DNA from: a virus
IMG/VR virus record: IMGVR_UViG_3300042446_001529
Coordinates: 1 to 64,000 of that record
Strand: one strand, 5' to 3'
Length of the DNA stretch: 64,000 nucleotides
Under the pieces are notes generated by a model, which was not told where the DNA came from, ran no database searches, and saw only the letters and a program-made list of their open reading frames with translations. A program made the translations under genes and the position numbers. Position 1 is the first letter of the stretch. Every line of letters begins with the position of its first letter. Shown here piece by piece: positions 44,867 to 54,260 of this stretch.

Positions 44867-47162
44867 TATTTTTTATGTTTCAGCAAGCAACGGAAATGAC
44901 AAAGACTGGTCAACAATAAAGTCTAGGTATCCACTTGCTCAAAAATTAACAAACATAAAATCTTACGAAGAAATTCAATCTAAATCCTTTACAAAAATGT
45001 TCTGGGTTATCTGGGACGATATAAATCTTACAGAATTTAATTTATTAGATTATAAAGCCACTAAGTGGGATGACATGTATGTTCACGTTTTTAAAAACGG
45101 AGAACACTATGATGGTATTTGTTTGTTTCCTAAATCGTTGACGATTTCTCAGCGTGAATTTCATCATAGATTTTTTACAGCTAAAAAAGAAATTGATATT
45201 GTTGCTAGTATTCCAAAACAATATAAAACATACAGTCCTAATACATTCAACGAATACCAACACATAACCGACGACATGTTTTGGCTAGTATGGCCAGAAG
45301 TTACTGTAACTGACAAATCAATTTTTGACATATATTTTAGTCATCATAATAGTTATGACCGCAGAGAAAATCATGTATTTAAAAATCTCTGCAATAGTGT
45401 TGAATCTTATCTCAGCGGAGTAATCCTTTGCAGCAAATATAAACCTTTATCAAATCGAGAGTTTGATAAACAGTATGCTGTAGATAAAAAAGAGCACAAC
45501 AAAGTTGTCAGCAAATATCAATACCCAGTTTATAAAATTAATTCTTATGCTGATTATTTAGAGATTATTGACAATGAAAAACAACAAATGTTTTGGTGTC
45601 AGTGGCCTAGTATAGAAATTATTGACGATACAATATTTGATTTTTATCTTGATCCTAACAATGGTGCATTAGATTATGATAGGCAAGAAAATCATGTATT
45701 TAAAAATTTATGCAATGATAAAGAATCATATCTAAGCGGAGTTGTTTTATTTTCTAAATCTAAAATTATTTCTAAGAAAGAATTTGATAGAAAATATTTA
45801 ATTGACAAAAAAGAACATACCCGCATAGTTAGTAGGTATAGATATAATCGATACAATATTTCCAGTTACGAAGAATATAAACAAATTATAGAAACAGAAA
45901 CTCAACCTTTATTCTGGGGTATATGGCCCGAAATAAACATTATAGATGAAACAATTTTTGATTTATATTTTGATCCCAACGATGGAAAGTATGATCATGA
46001 TAGAAAAGAAAATCACGTGTTTAAAAATCTATGCAATGACAAAGAAACATATTTGTGCGGGCTAGTTTTATTCTCAAAAGAAAAAGTTATTTCGCAAAAA
46101 GAATTTAACCGTAGATATTTAATAGACAAAAAAGAACATACAACTGTTGTTAGTCGGTATAGATATAATAGATATGTTCTTTCGTCATACGACAACTACA
46201 CAGACATTTTAAAAAATGAAACACAGCCGATGTTTTGGGGGATATGGCCTGAGATAGATATTGTAGATGAATCTGTATTTGATCTATATTTTGATCCTAA
46301 TGATGGAAAATATGATCATGATAGAAAAGAAAATCATACATTTAAGCATCTGTTTAACGGTAAAGAAATTCATACCAACGGACTAGTATTATTGTCTAAA
46401 GATAAAATTATAGGACAACGAGAATTTAAACATAGATTTTTAATTGAGAAAAAAGAACATGATCGACTAGTATCTAAACATCGTTTATATGATGTTGTTT
46501 TTATTTCTTATAACGAGCCCAACGCTGACGAGAACTATAAAAAATTAATAGATATGTGTCCTAGGGCCAAACGAGTGCGTGGCGTGAAAGGAATTCACAA
46601 TGCACATATTAAAGCAGCAAGTATATGTGATACTGATATGATATGGATAGTCGATGGCGATGCAATAATTGAAGACAGTTTTAGTTTTGATACAGTGATG
46701 TCAAGCTATGATATAGATTGTGTTCATGTGTGGCAAAGTAAAAATCCTATTAACAATTTAGAATACGGTAACGGTGGTGTTAAATTATTACCAAGACACC
46801 TAACATTGAATATGAATGTTAATACTTCGGATATGACAACAAGTATATCTGACAAGTTTAAAGCCATGAATACTGTGTCTAATATTAACTCTTTCAATAC
46901 TGATGAGTTTGCAACATGGAGATCGGCCTTTAGAGAATGTTGTAAACTAGCTAGTCGTATTATTGAAAGGCAGTACGAAGAAGAAACTAAACTACGATTG
47001 GACATATGGTGTTCAGCTGGTGTTGAACAACCGTTTGGGGCATATGCAATTGCCGGGGCACAGGCGGGTAGACATTACGGCGAAACTAATAAAAATAATC
47101 CAGACGCTCTTAATAAAATCAATGACTTTGAATGGTTACAGGAACAGTTTAGTGGAATATAA
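44859..47162 (+). CDS. Multi-repeat protein: degenerate GT-core repeats plus one intact GT domain
   Basis: The 767-residue protein ends in an intact glycosyltransferase domain (about 543-767: YDVVFISYNEPNADENYKKL, then MIWIVDGDA with DGD at 599-601, and NPINNLEYGNGGVKLL). Residues 1-543 are tandem units of about 105 residues, each aligning to the same core but with the DxD replaced: MFWVIWDD (47-54), WPE (145-147), WPS (249-251), WPE (356-358) and WPE (463-465). Each unit continues with a KENHVFKNLCNDKE-type block matching the region after DxD. They are likely non-catalytic scaffold or glycan-binding copies. The gene is visibly AT-richer than its left neighbours and overlaps the following radical SAM gene. 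Confidence 0.75.
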   Translation: MYDIFYVSASNGNDKDWSTIKSRYPLAQKLTNIKSYEEIQSKSFTKMFWVIWDDINLTEFNLLDYKATKWDDMYVHVFKNGEHYDGICLFPKSLTISQREFHHRFFTAKKEIDIVASIPKQYKTYSPNTFNEYQHITDDMFWLVWPEVTVTDKSIFDIYFSHHNSYDRRENHVFKNLCNSVESYLSGVILCSKYKPLSNREFDKQYAVDKKEHNKVVSKYQYPVYKINSYADYLEIIDNEKQQMFWCQWPSIEIIDDTIFDFYLDPNNGALDYDRQENHVFKNLCNDKESYLSGVVLFSKSKIISKKEFDRKYLIDKKEHTRIVSRYRYNRYNISSYEEYKQIIETETQPLFWGIWPEINIIDETIFDLYFDPNDGKYDHDRKENHVFKNLCNDKETYLCGLVLFSKEKVISQKEFNRRYLIDKKEHTTVVSRYRYNRYVLSSYDNYTDILKNETQPMFWGIWPEIDIVDESVFDLYFDPNDGKYDHDRKENHTFKHLFNGKEIHTNGLVLLSKDKIIGQREFKHRFLIEKKEHDRLVSKHRLYDVVFISYNEPNADENYKKLIDMCPRAKRVRGVKGIHNAHIKAASICDTDMIWIVDGDAIIEDSFSFDTVMSSYDIDCVHVWQSKNPINNLEYGNGGVKLLPRHLTLNMNVNTSDMTTSISDKFKAMNTVSNINSFNTDEFATWRSAFRECCKLASRIIERQYEEETKLRLDIWCSAGVEQPFGAYAIAGAQAGRHYGETNKNNPDALNKINDFEWLQEQFSGI
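45324..46487 (+). repeat. Four in-frame repeats of 312-321 bp (degenerate glycosyltransferase cores)
   Basis: Units begin near 45324, 45636, 45957 and 46278, at protein residues 156, 260, 367 and 474. The last three are very similar (FDLYFDPNDGKYDHDRKENH occurs in both 3 and 4), showing recent duplication; a more diverged unit precedes them near 45027. Confidence 0.8.
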
Positions 47163-48585
47163 TCGTAATATAAAAGGCAATGAACTTAAAGAGATTAATG
47201 GTAGATATGAATCTCGTTATCTTGCCGACGCTGAATATGTGTATAAAGAACTAAACAAGGTTAGTCCTAGTTTCTGTCTTGCCAAATGGTATAACGTTAG
47301 TATACATATTCCCACAGGAAAGACTCATAGTTGTTATCATCCTAGAGCACATCAAATTCCATTAGATGAAATAGTGATCGATGTAAGTGCGTTGCATAAT
47401 ACCAAGTATAAAAAAGAACAACGTAAATTAATGCTAGAAGGGACTCGTCCTAAAGAATGTGAATTTTGTTGGCAAATCGAAGACAGTGGCAATCAACTCA
47501 GCGATCGCGCATATCGCAGTAAGGACGTTTACGAAGACGGACTAATTGAGGAAGCCAAGGCATTGGGATTTGAAGGTGATGCAATACCTCGATATGTTGA
47601 AGTAAACTTCAATCAGGCCTGCAATTTTAAATGCAGCTATTGTAGTCCGCACCTAAGCACAGCATGGCAACAGGATATAGAACAAAGCGGTGCTATCACT
47701 TTATCTGATCGCTGGCACAATGACATTACATGGGTAAAAAAACTCAATATCGACAACGGTCCTGACAATCCTTATCTAAAAGCCTTTTGGAAATGGATGC
47801 CTGTAGTTTATCCAAAGCTACAAACGTTCCGTATGACTGGTGGCGAACCGTTGATGGATAAAAATACTTTTAAAATGTTTGATTATGTATACGAGCACCC
47901 ACATCCTGCCTTAAACCTGTCTATAACGTCAAATTGCTGCCCGCCTGGAAATCAGTGGAATAAGTTCATGATATCATTGAAGAAAATCACTGAAAAAAAT
48001 GCAATTGACCACTTTATGTTGTTTTGCAGTTTAGACTCGTGGGGCAAACAGGCTGAATATATACGTAACGGCATGAACTTTGACATGCTATACACCAATG
48101 TAACTGATTATCTCCAAAACAGCGATAAACATAGTTTGACATTTATTATCACTTTTAATGCGTTGTCGTACACACGATTTTACGAATACATGGAAAATAT
48201 ATTAAAATTACGCAAACAATTTAACAGTGGTCGTCAGTTGGTTTGGTTTGATGTGCCTCAGTTAATTGATCCCGATTTTTTGAATCCTAAATTATTACCT
48301 GATTTAGTTTCTGAGTTAGAACGCACAATTGAGTTTATGAAATATAATCCAGAAACCAAATGGAACGAGTTTAAAGGATTTAGCGACTTTGAAATTAGCA
48401 AAGTACAGAGATTGATCGATTGGATTAAATCAGACACTGGATTTAACAGTGAATTAGCTAAAGAGAATTTTTATTTATTTTTTAGCCAGCAAGACAAGCG
48501 TCAAGACACAAATTTTTTAAATACATTTCCAGAGTTAGAAACTTTCTGGAAAGAATGCGAGGCAAAATGCAAGAAAACAGAGTAA
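47152..48585 (+). CDS. Radical SAM enzyme 1 with N-terminal twitch-like cysteines
   Basis: Started at GTG 47152, which has AGGAA seven bases upstream, this is a 477-residue protein. The radical SAM motif CNFKCSYC is at 157-164 and TGGEPLM, which binds S-adenosylmethionine, follows about 70 residues later. Before the core, C42, C61, C103 and C106 form a twitch/SPASM-like set that could hold a second iron-sulphur cluster. Blocks SCYHPRAHQI and KKEQRKLMLEGTRPKEC are shared with the next gene. The C-terminus has DKRQDTNFLNTFPE. Substrate unknown; enzymes of this layout are usually peptide or sugar modifying. Confidence 0.85.
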   Translation: MEYNRNIKGNELKEINGRYESRYLADAEYVYKELNKVSPSFCLAKWYNVSIHIPTGKTHSCYHPRAHQIPLDEIVIDVSALHNTKYKKEQRKLMLEGTRPKECEFCWQIEDSGNQLSDRAYRSKDVYEDGLIEEAKALGFEGDAIPRYVEVNFNQACNFKCSYCSPHLSTAWQQDIEQSGAITLSDRWHNDITWVKKLNIDNGPDNPYLKAFWKWMPVVYPKLQTFRMTGGEPLMDKNTFKMFDYVYEHPHPALNLSITSNCCPPGNQWNKFMISLKKITEKNAIDHFMLFCSLDSWGKQAEYIRNGMNFDMLYTNVTDYLQNSDKHSLTFIITFNALSYTRFYEYMENILKLRKQFNSGRQLVWFDVPQLIDPDFLNPKLLPDLVSELERTIEFMKYNPETKWNEFKGFSDFEISKVQRLIDWIKSDTGFNSELAKENFYLFFSQQDKRQDTNFLNTFPELETFWKECEAKCKKTE

Positions 48586-49922
48586 CGTTTATTAAAAACG
48601 TAAGAGATAGATTAAACAAAGTTGGTTCGGGATTCTGTGCAATGAAGTGGTTGCACCAAACTCTGTATCTACACACCGGTGATAATCATAGTTGCTATCA
48701 TCCACGCCCGCATCATATTGGCTTAGATGAAATTGCAGCAGATCCTAGTGCGTTACACAATACAAGATGGAAAAAAGAACAGCGTAAAACTATGTTAGAA
48801 GGAGGTCGCCCTAACGAATGCCAATATTGTTGGAATATTGAAGATCTACCAGGCGAGCATATCAGTGACAGAATGATACATAGTTCAAGTGATTTTAGCG
48901 AACCGCTGATTGAAAAACTAGCAGAGCTTCCCTGGGATGCACCAGTTAATCCTCGTTACCTAGAAGTTAGTTTTGGTAATGGCTGTAATTATCGTTGCGG
49001 TTATTGCTGCCCACAAGCAAGCACCATGTGGACAGAAGAAATCAAGAAGCATGGTAATTACGATCTAACCTATAATCAGTATGGCATTGAGTTTATGACC
49101 AACGGAACATACTATGGTCCTAAAGACGAAAATCCCTACATTGAAGCATTCTGGAAATGGTGGCCCAGTCTGCGTAAAGATCTACACACACTCCGCATCA
49201 CAGGCGGTGAACCTCTAATGAATCCAGGTGCAATGCAGTTTTTTGATCTGTTAGAAGACGAACCAGCCCCTCACTTAGAAATTACATTAAACAGTAATCT
49301 AGGTGTAACATTCGATCGTGTTGACAGACTTATTCAAAGAGTAACTAGTCTGGTTCGTCAAAAGAAAATTCGTAAGTTTAGTTTCTTTACCAGCATTGAT
49401 AGTTGGGGCGAGCAAGCAGAGTATATGCGTACAGGACTTAAATGTGATCACTGGGAACGCAACATGATAGAAGTAATCAAAGCAGGTGCTACTGTAAACT
49501 TAATGTGTACATATAATGTTCTTTGTGTAACTAACTTTCAACAACTATTAGAAAAGGTGATTGAATGGCGTGAGAAGTTTGGATTTGAATCAGTCTCCTT
49601 TGATACCCCTTACTTAAAAGAACCACCACACTGGATGATTAATATTCTTACAGACGATTTCATAAAACATCAAGAACGTCAACTACAATTTATTGTAGAT
49701 AATAAAAAATGGTTTACAGATGTTGAATATGAAAAAATGCTTCGTGTTACAGATTATATGAAGGAAAAAACAATTCCTGCAGAAAAAATTCGTGCTGGTC
49801 GCAGAGACTTTTACAGCTTCTTTTCAGAAAACGACAAGCGGTTAAATACTAACTTATTAAAGACCTTTCCAGAATATAAAGATTTTTACGAATTGTGCAA
49901 AACAGTTTACAATGAATATTAA
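48555..49922 (+). CDS. Radical SAM enzyme 2 with N-terminal twitch-like cysteines
   Basis: The 455-residue paralogue of radical SAM 1 has CNYRCGYC at residues 144-151, an ITGGEPLM motif, and N-terminal cysteines C28, C47, C89 and C92 in the same arrangement. Shared blocks include SCYHPRPHHIGLDEI and KKEQRKTMLEGGRP. The C-terminal DKRLNTNLLKTFPE matches the DKRQDTNFLNTFPE of its neighbour. A second ATG at 48567 with GAGG just upstream is an equally good start. The overlap with the preceding gene (31 bases) is one of the longest in the operon. Confidence 0.85.
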   Translation: MRGKMQENRVTFIKNVRDRLNKVGSGFCAMKWLHQTLYLHTGDNHSCYHPRPHHIGLDEIAADPSALHNTRWKKEQRKTMLEGGRPNECQYCWNIEDLPGEHISDRMIHSSSDFSEPLIEKLAELPWDAPVNPRYLEVSFGNGCNYRCGYCCPQASTMWTEEIKKHGNYDLTYNQYGIEFMTNGTYYGPKDENPYIEAFWKWWPSLRKDLHTLRITGGEPLMNPGAMQFFDLLEDEPAPHLEITLNSNLGVTFDRVDRLIQRVTSLVRQKKIRKFSFFTSIDSWGEQAEYMRTGLKCDHWERNMIEVIKAGATVNLMCTYNVLCVTNFQQLLEKVIEWREKFGFESVSFDTPYLKEPPHWMINILTDDFIKHQERQLQFIVDNKKWFTDVEYEKMLRVTDYMKEKTIPAEKIRAGRRDFYSFFSENDKRLNTNLLKTFPEYKDFYELCKTVYNEY

Positions 49923-50661
49923 AAAACATCTTGGAATTTTTGGAGATAGCTTTGCAAGTAAAGACCTATCTCCTCTACCCATATCTGGAGAGCCATGGGC
50001 GAAAACTCTTTCTGATTTATTAAATATTGATTCTACTTTATACGCACTACATGGAACAAGTATCTGGTGGAGTTTTAATAATTTTATAAAACATTACAAA
50101 GACTACTCACACATAGTATTTGTATATAGTCAGCACAATCGGTGGCATAGTCTCCAAAAAGAATACGAAACAATGCACCATATTACTGTAAATAAATTAT
50201 TCGTTCCTAATATAGCCAAAGAAAAACGTGATGTTGCAAAAATTCTTTTAGATACATACCCCATCGTAAACTCGGAAGAGTTTGATCTTTTTGTATATCA
50301 AAAAATATTTAATGATGTGAATCAACTATGTCGCGATAATAACATAAAATTGATAAATTTCATGCCGTTTGATAACGGTACGTTGATTAATTATGAAAGC
50401 AGAGCAGGATTTTGCATATATAATGCTATTGACCTAATCCAATTTGAACAACAACAATTAACACCTGTAGAACAAGAACAATTTATAAAAATGATATACT
50501 CAGGCGATATGCGATATTGCCACATGAATTGGAAAAATAATAAATTAGTTGCCGATCGCATGTATGAAAATTTAAATAATACATCGACTATGATAGATAT
50601 CCTTAAAGATAAAAATGTTTCAAACGACCCAAACTGTATTAGAGAACTATTAAAATTATGA
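49912..50661 (+). CDS. SGNH/GDSL hydrolase-like protein 1
   Basis: The 249-residue protein has the SGNH block I motif GDSF at residues 11-14 (nucleophile Ser13), a HGTS block near 46 and a C-terminal CHMNWKNNKLVADRM segment in the position of the catalytic Asp-x-x-His block. Such enzymes remove or transfer acyl groups on sugars and polysaccharides. It lies between radical SAM genes 2 and 3 with overlaps on both sides. Acyl ester hydrolysis or transfer on a phage glycan is inferred. Confidence 0.65.
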   Translation: MNIKKHLGIFGDSFASKDLSPLPISGEPWAKTLSDLLNIDSTLYALHGTSIWWSFNNFIKHYKDYSHIVFVYSQHNRWHSLQKEYETMHHITVNKLFVPNIAKEKRDVAKILLDTYPIVNSEEFDLFVYQKIFNDVNQLCRDNNIKLINFMPFDNGTLINYESRAGFCIYNAIDLIQFEQQQLTPVEQEQFIKMIYSGDMRYCHMNWKNNKLVADRMYENLNNTSTMIDILKDKNVSNDPNCIRELLKL

Positions 50662-51875
50662 TAAACGAACAAAATAAAACTACCTGGTGTGTAAACGCTG
50701 ACCACGCAATGAGTGGAAATAATACTGGTACAACAAAAATTTGTTGCATGTATCGAGATCAAGATCTAAAACATTCATTAGGTGCTGAACCTATTGCAAT
50801 TAATTTTAATCAGAAAGCATTTCAGGAAGTGAGAGATACATTGGGTTCCGGAAAGAGACACGATAAGTGCAGTTGGTGTTTCGAAGAAGAAGACGCTGGT
50901 CGTAAAAGTAAGCGTCAGCGCGATAACGACAAATACGTTGACTGGTTACGTAAAGGAAATGCACCCTTTAAAGGTCTTGCCAAAGTTGAATTAAACTTGG
51001 GCAATACCTGCAATTTAAAATGCAGAACCTGCGGAAGTCATTCTAGTAGTACTTGGATGGAAGAGGACTACGATGTTTATGAAAACCAGAGATATTCTAC
51101 ATATAAATTATTTGCTCAAAGTATGAAAAAGTATCATCAGCACTACGATGACGAAAGTCCGTTTTGGGATGATCTAGAAAATAACTTAGCAACGATTAAA
51201 CAGTTCGACTTCTATGGCGGTGAGCCTTTCATGAGTAAAAAAATGTGGCGTATCTTAGAAGTTGCTGTTGAAAAAGGATATGCTAAAGATATCGAAGTAC
51301 ACTATGCTACCAACGGCACACAGTGGCCTGCTGAAAAAGTTGAAATATTCAAACATTTTAGACACGTACATTTATCATTCAGTGTCGACGGTATAGGAGA
51401 ACAATTCGAATACATGCGTTATCCTGCTAAATGGAGCGAAGTAAAAGAAAATATGAAAAAGGCAGTAGAACTTAGTAATAGAACAGGTAACATCTATCTA
51501 GGTTGGTGTATTACTTTGAGTACAATAAACATTACAGGATTGCCAGCAATATTAAAAGAACACAATACAAATTTTAAAGAATTTGGACCCTATCTTAATT
51601 TAGTACACGGACCAATACAATATAACTTAACTCAACTGCCAACGGACGTAAAATCCTATGTTGTTGATATACTCAAGTCAATTCCTAAAGAAGATGTTGA
51701 TGGGTATATGTATGAGTATCATATTCCAGGAATTATTAATTTTATTATTAACGGCACTGCTAAATCAGAAAATTGGGAAAAGTTTAATCGACATGTAAAA
51801 GCACACGATGAATATCGAGGACAAAATTTTGCAACAGTATATCCAGAATATGCAAAGACAATAAACTATGAATAA
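50658..51875 (+). CDS. Radical SAM enzyme 3 with N-terminal twitch-like cysteines
   Basis: The 405-residue protein has an N-terminal cysteine set C11, C29, C30, C71 and C74 (TKICCMYRD, CSWCFEEED), the radical SAM motif CNLKCRTC at 118-125 and FYGGEPFM. A SFSVDGIGEQFEYMRYP stretch near residue 240 is shared in type with the other enzymes (SxDxxGxQxEYxR). It ends FATVYPEYAK, matching the FPE tail of enzymes 1 and 2. The start overlaps the SGNH stop in ATGA. Confidence 0.87.
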   Translation: MINEQNKTTWCVNADHAMSGNNTGTTKICCMYRDQDLKHSLGAEPIAINFNQKAFQEVRDTLGSGKRHDKCSWCFEEEDAGRKSKRQRDNDKYVDWLRKGNAPFKGLAKVELNLGNTCNLKCRTCGSHSSSTWMEEDYDVYENQRYSTYKLFAQSMKKYHQHYDDESPFWDDLENNLATIKQFDFYGGEPFMSKKMWRILEVAVEKGYAKDIEVHYATNGTQWPAEKVEIFKHFRHVHLSFSVDGIGEQFEYMRYPAKWSEVKENMKKAVELSNRTGNIYLGWCITLSTINITGLPAILKEHNTNFKEFGPYLNLVHGPIQYNLTQLPTDVKSYVVDILKSIPKEDVDGYMYEYHIPGIINFIINGTAKSENWEKFNRHVKAHDEYRGQNFATVYPEYAKTINYE

Positions 51876-53130
51876 TAACTTTTTTAATTTTGATCAACTA
51901 GATCAATTACACATCGAGCTGTCTAATGCGTGTAATGCTGCGTGTCCAATGTGTACTCGATTTCATGTTAACAGTCCACTTACTCGTCCAGATTTAGAAA
52001 TAGATCAAATTACTATTGAAAAATTTAAACAATATTTTCCACCAGAAGTTGTTAACAAGTGTGAAGTAATTTTGTTTTGCGGTGTTCACGGTGACCCCGG
52101 CATGGCAAAAGATCTATACGAGATTTGCGAATACATAGATCAAGTAAGTCCAACAACTGTCATTCGTATGAATACGAACGGTGGAATGCGTAAACCAGAA
52201 TTCTGGGCTAAGATGGGAACTTTGTTTTCAAAGAAACTAAGAGATCACTGGTCATGGCAAATTACATTTAGTATCGACGGACTAGCAGACACAAACCACT
52301 TGTACAGAAGAAACGTAGAGTGGGATAAGCTCATAGCAAATGCAAAAGCATTCATAGATGCAGGTGGTCGTGCAGAATGGGACTACTTGATTTTTAAACA
52401 TAACGAACATCAAATCGACGAAGCTAAACAACTTTCTAAAGACATGGGATTTCATGCATTTGTTCCTAAGAAAGCATTGGGCGTTGATAACGGTACAAGT
52501 TTAGTACGCATGAGTGCAATGACTCGCGAGGGTGAATTTGATTATTGGATCGATGCTCCTGTAGACCCAAAGAATAGAAATTTGGAAAATCCTCAAGGAC
52601 AAGTACAAGATCAATTTTGGAAATTTAGTATAGATGATTACAAACGTCTTAAAGAAAATAAACTAACACACAACAATCATCCTGAACGTGTTGCCAACGT
52701 ATATGACATGCTACGTTCAGAAGATAATTCTATATTAGATAGTGCTAGCATCAAGTGTAAAGCCGAAACTAGAAATGGTGGTAGAGAAATATTTGTTGAT
52801 CAAAAGGGTCGTGTTATCCCTTGTTGTTACATGGGCACACACTTAAACGGCGTACATTCAGATAGCCAAAGCCTGCAACTGCATTACGAGATTGAAAAGT
52901 ACGGCTGGGATCACTTCGACCTTAACAAACATAGCCTTCAAGAAATCATGGAAGGTCATCACCTGGATCGGGTGTTTACGGACTCATGGACCAAGTCTAG
53001 CTGTGCCGAAGGCAAAATGGCATATTGTGCTAACATATGCGGAACCTTTAGTCGAGTAGATAGAATTTATACACACGAAAAGATGGACGACAAATCTAGA
53101 AATTGGCGGGAAATAAAGGTATCTAAATGA
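51868..53130 (+). CDS. Radical SAM/SPASM-type enzyme 4
   Basis: The 420-residue protein begins with the core almost at once: CNAACPMC at 22-29. In place of GGEP it has FCGVHGDPGM. The C-terminus holds a SPASM-like cysteine set: C297, C319-C320, C379, C387 and C391, around FVDQKGRVIPCCYMG. This differs from the other cluster members, whose extra cysteines precede the core. SPASM enzymes often work on peptides, so this is the best candidate for peptide or protein modification. Coupled to both neighbours. Confidence 0.87.
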   Translation: MNNNFFNFDQLDQLHIELSNACNAACPMCTRFHVNSPLTRPDLEIDQITIEKFKQYFPPEVVNKCEVILFCGVHGDPGMAKDLYEICEYIDQVSPTTVIRMNTNGGMRKPEFWAKMGTLFSKKLRDHWSWQITFSIDGLADTNHLYRRNVEWDKLIANAKAFIDAGGRAEWDYLIFKHNEHQIDEAKQLSKDMGFHAFVPKKALGVDNGTSLVRMSAMTREGEFDYWIDAPVDPKNRNLENPQGQVQDQFWKFSIDDYKRLKENKLTHNNHPERVANVYDMLRSEDNSILDSASIKCKAETRNGGREIFVDQKGRVIPCCYMGTHLNGVHSDSQSLQLHYEIEKYGWDHFDLNKHSLQEIMEGHHLDRVFTDSWTKSSCAEGKMAYCANICGTFSRVDRIYTHEKMDDKSRNWREIKVSK

Positions 53131-54260
53131 ACAAAGAAACATTTTGTTCTTTGCCGTTCACTGAGATTTTCTTAGGACCGGATGGCCACGTCAAGACTTG
53201 TTGTTCGGCATCTAATTCTATAGGATCGTTACATACAAACACAATTGACGAACTAATCAACGGAAAGGTTGCAACCGATATTCGACAGCATATTCTTGAT
53301 GGTAAATGGCATGAGTCTTGCAGACAATGTAAACAACAAGAATCTCAAAATGCTAGATCAGAAAGAGACAGTGATTTGGAAAGATTTCAAACTGACTACG
53401 GACCTGTTGATAATTCTTTTTTTAAATTGAGAAGATTAGATCTACGCTGGAGTAACACTTGTAATTTATCTTGTACTTATTGTTATGAATATTTTAGTTC
53501 TAAGTGGGCAACGTTGAAGGGTTTAAAAATTAATACAATCAAAGATGAAAACGAAAATAGTTTATTTCTCATGATTGAAAAAAACATAGACTCTATAGAA
53601 AATATCTTAATGTTAGGCGGCGAACCGTTATTACAAAAACAAAATCTACGATTAGTTAATACTATAACAGATGATAGAAGTTTTTACATCTTATCCAATC
53701 TAGCAATACCATTAGAATCTAACTCAATTGCACAAACATTAATAAATGAACGAACTACAAAATGGGGAGTTAGTTTTGAAACAGTTGGCAACAGATACGA
53801 GTATGTAAGACGAGGAGCATCTTGGGATCTATTTGCAAAAAATATAAATTACATACAAGAAAAAACATCCAATAATATAGATGCACATAGTTTATATTCG
53901 ATATATTCTGCATTTAATCTTGTTGAATTTTATGAGTTTATACAGGAAAATAAAATTAAAAATGTATTTTGGAATTTATTAGAGTCGTCGGGAGAAAATT
54001 CTACAGCTAGTGTTCTTAAATTATCTCCTGAATTAAAGCAACGTGCAATCGACGAAATCACTCAATGTGAAAAATTATTTCCAGATGCTCCCGGATTAGA
54101 GTGGTTATTGACTTTTAAGAAAAATCTCACATTAAAAACAAAATCAACAAATAAAAGTTTTGTAGAAGAAATATATTCATTAGAAACTACCTATTTAAAA
54201 AATGAAACTTTAAAATTTGAAAAATTGTGGCCTACTGAATGGGAGTTATTAAACAAATGA
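53127..54260 (+). CDS. Radical SAM enzyme 5 with N-terminal twitch-like cysteines
   Basis: The 377-residue protein has FCSLPF with C7, then C25 and C26 (VKTCCSASN), and C65 and C68 (CRQCKQQE). These are followed by the radical SAM motif CNLSCTYC at 112-119 and LMLGGEPLL. The N-terminal block, in which Cys-x-x-Pro is followed by a GPDGHV turn and CC, is a complete twitch/SPASM-like set placed before the core. Its ATG is in the ATGA overlap with gene 4, and its own stop overlaps the next start. Confidence 0.87.
   Translation: MNKETFCSLPFTEIFLGPDGHVKTCCSASNSIGSLHTNTIDELINGKVATDIRQHILDGKWHESCRQCKQQESQNARSERDSDLERFQTDYGPVDNSFFKLRRLDLRWSNTCNLSCTYCYEYFSSKWATLKGLKINTIKDENENSLFLMIEKNIDSIENILMLGGEPLLQKQNLRLVNTITDDRSFYILSNLAIPLESNSIAQTLINERTTKWGVSFETVGNRYEYVRRGASWDLFAKNINYIQEKTSNNIDAHSLYSIYSAFNLVEFYEFIQENKIKNVFWNLLESSGENSTASVLKLSPELKQRAIDEITQCEKLFPDAPGLEWLLTFKKNLTLKTKSTNKSFVEEIYSLETTYLKNETLKFEKLWPTEWELLNK

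Noticed and set aside
46963-47151. N-terminal 63-residue extension of radical SAM enzyme 1
   Set aside because: It lies wholly inside the preceding gene in another frame, and the GTG at 47152 has a well-placed ribosome-binding sequence.
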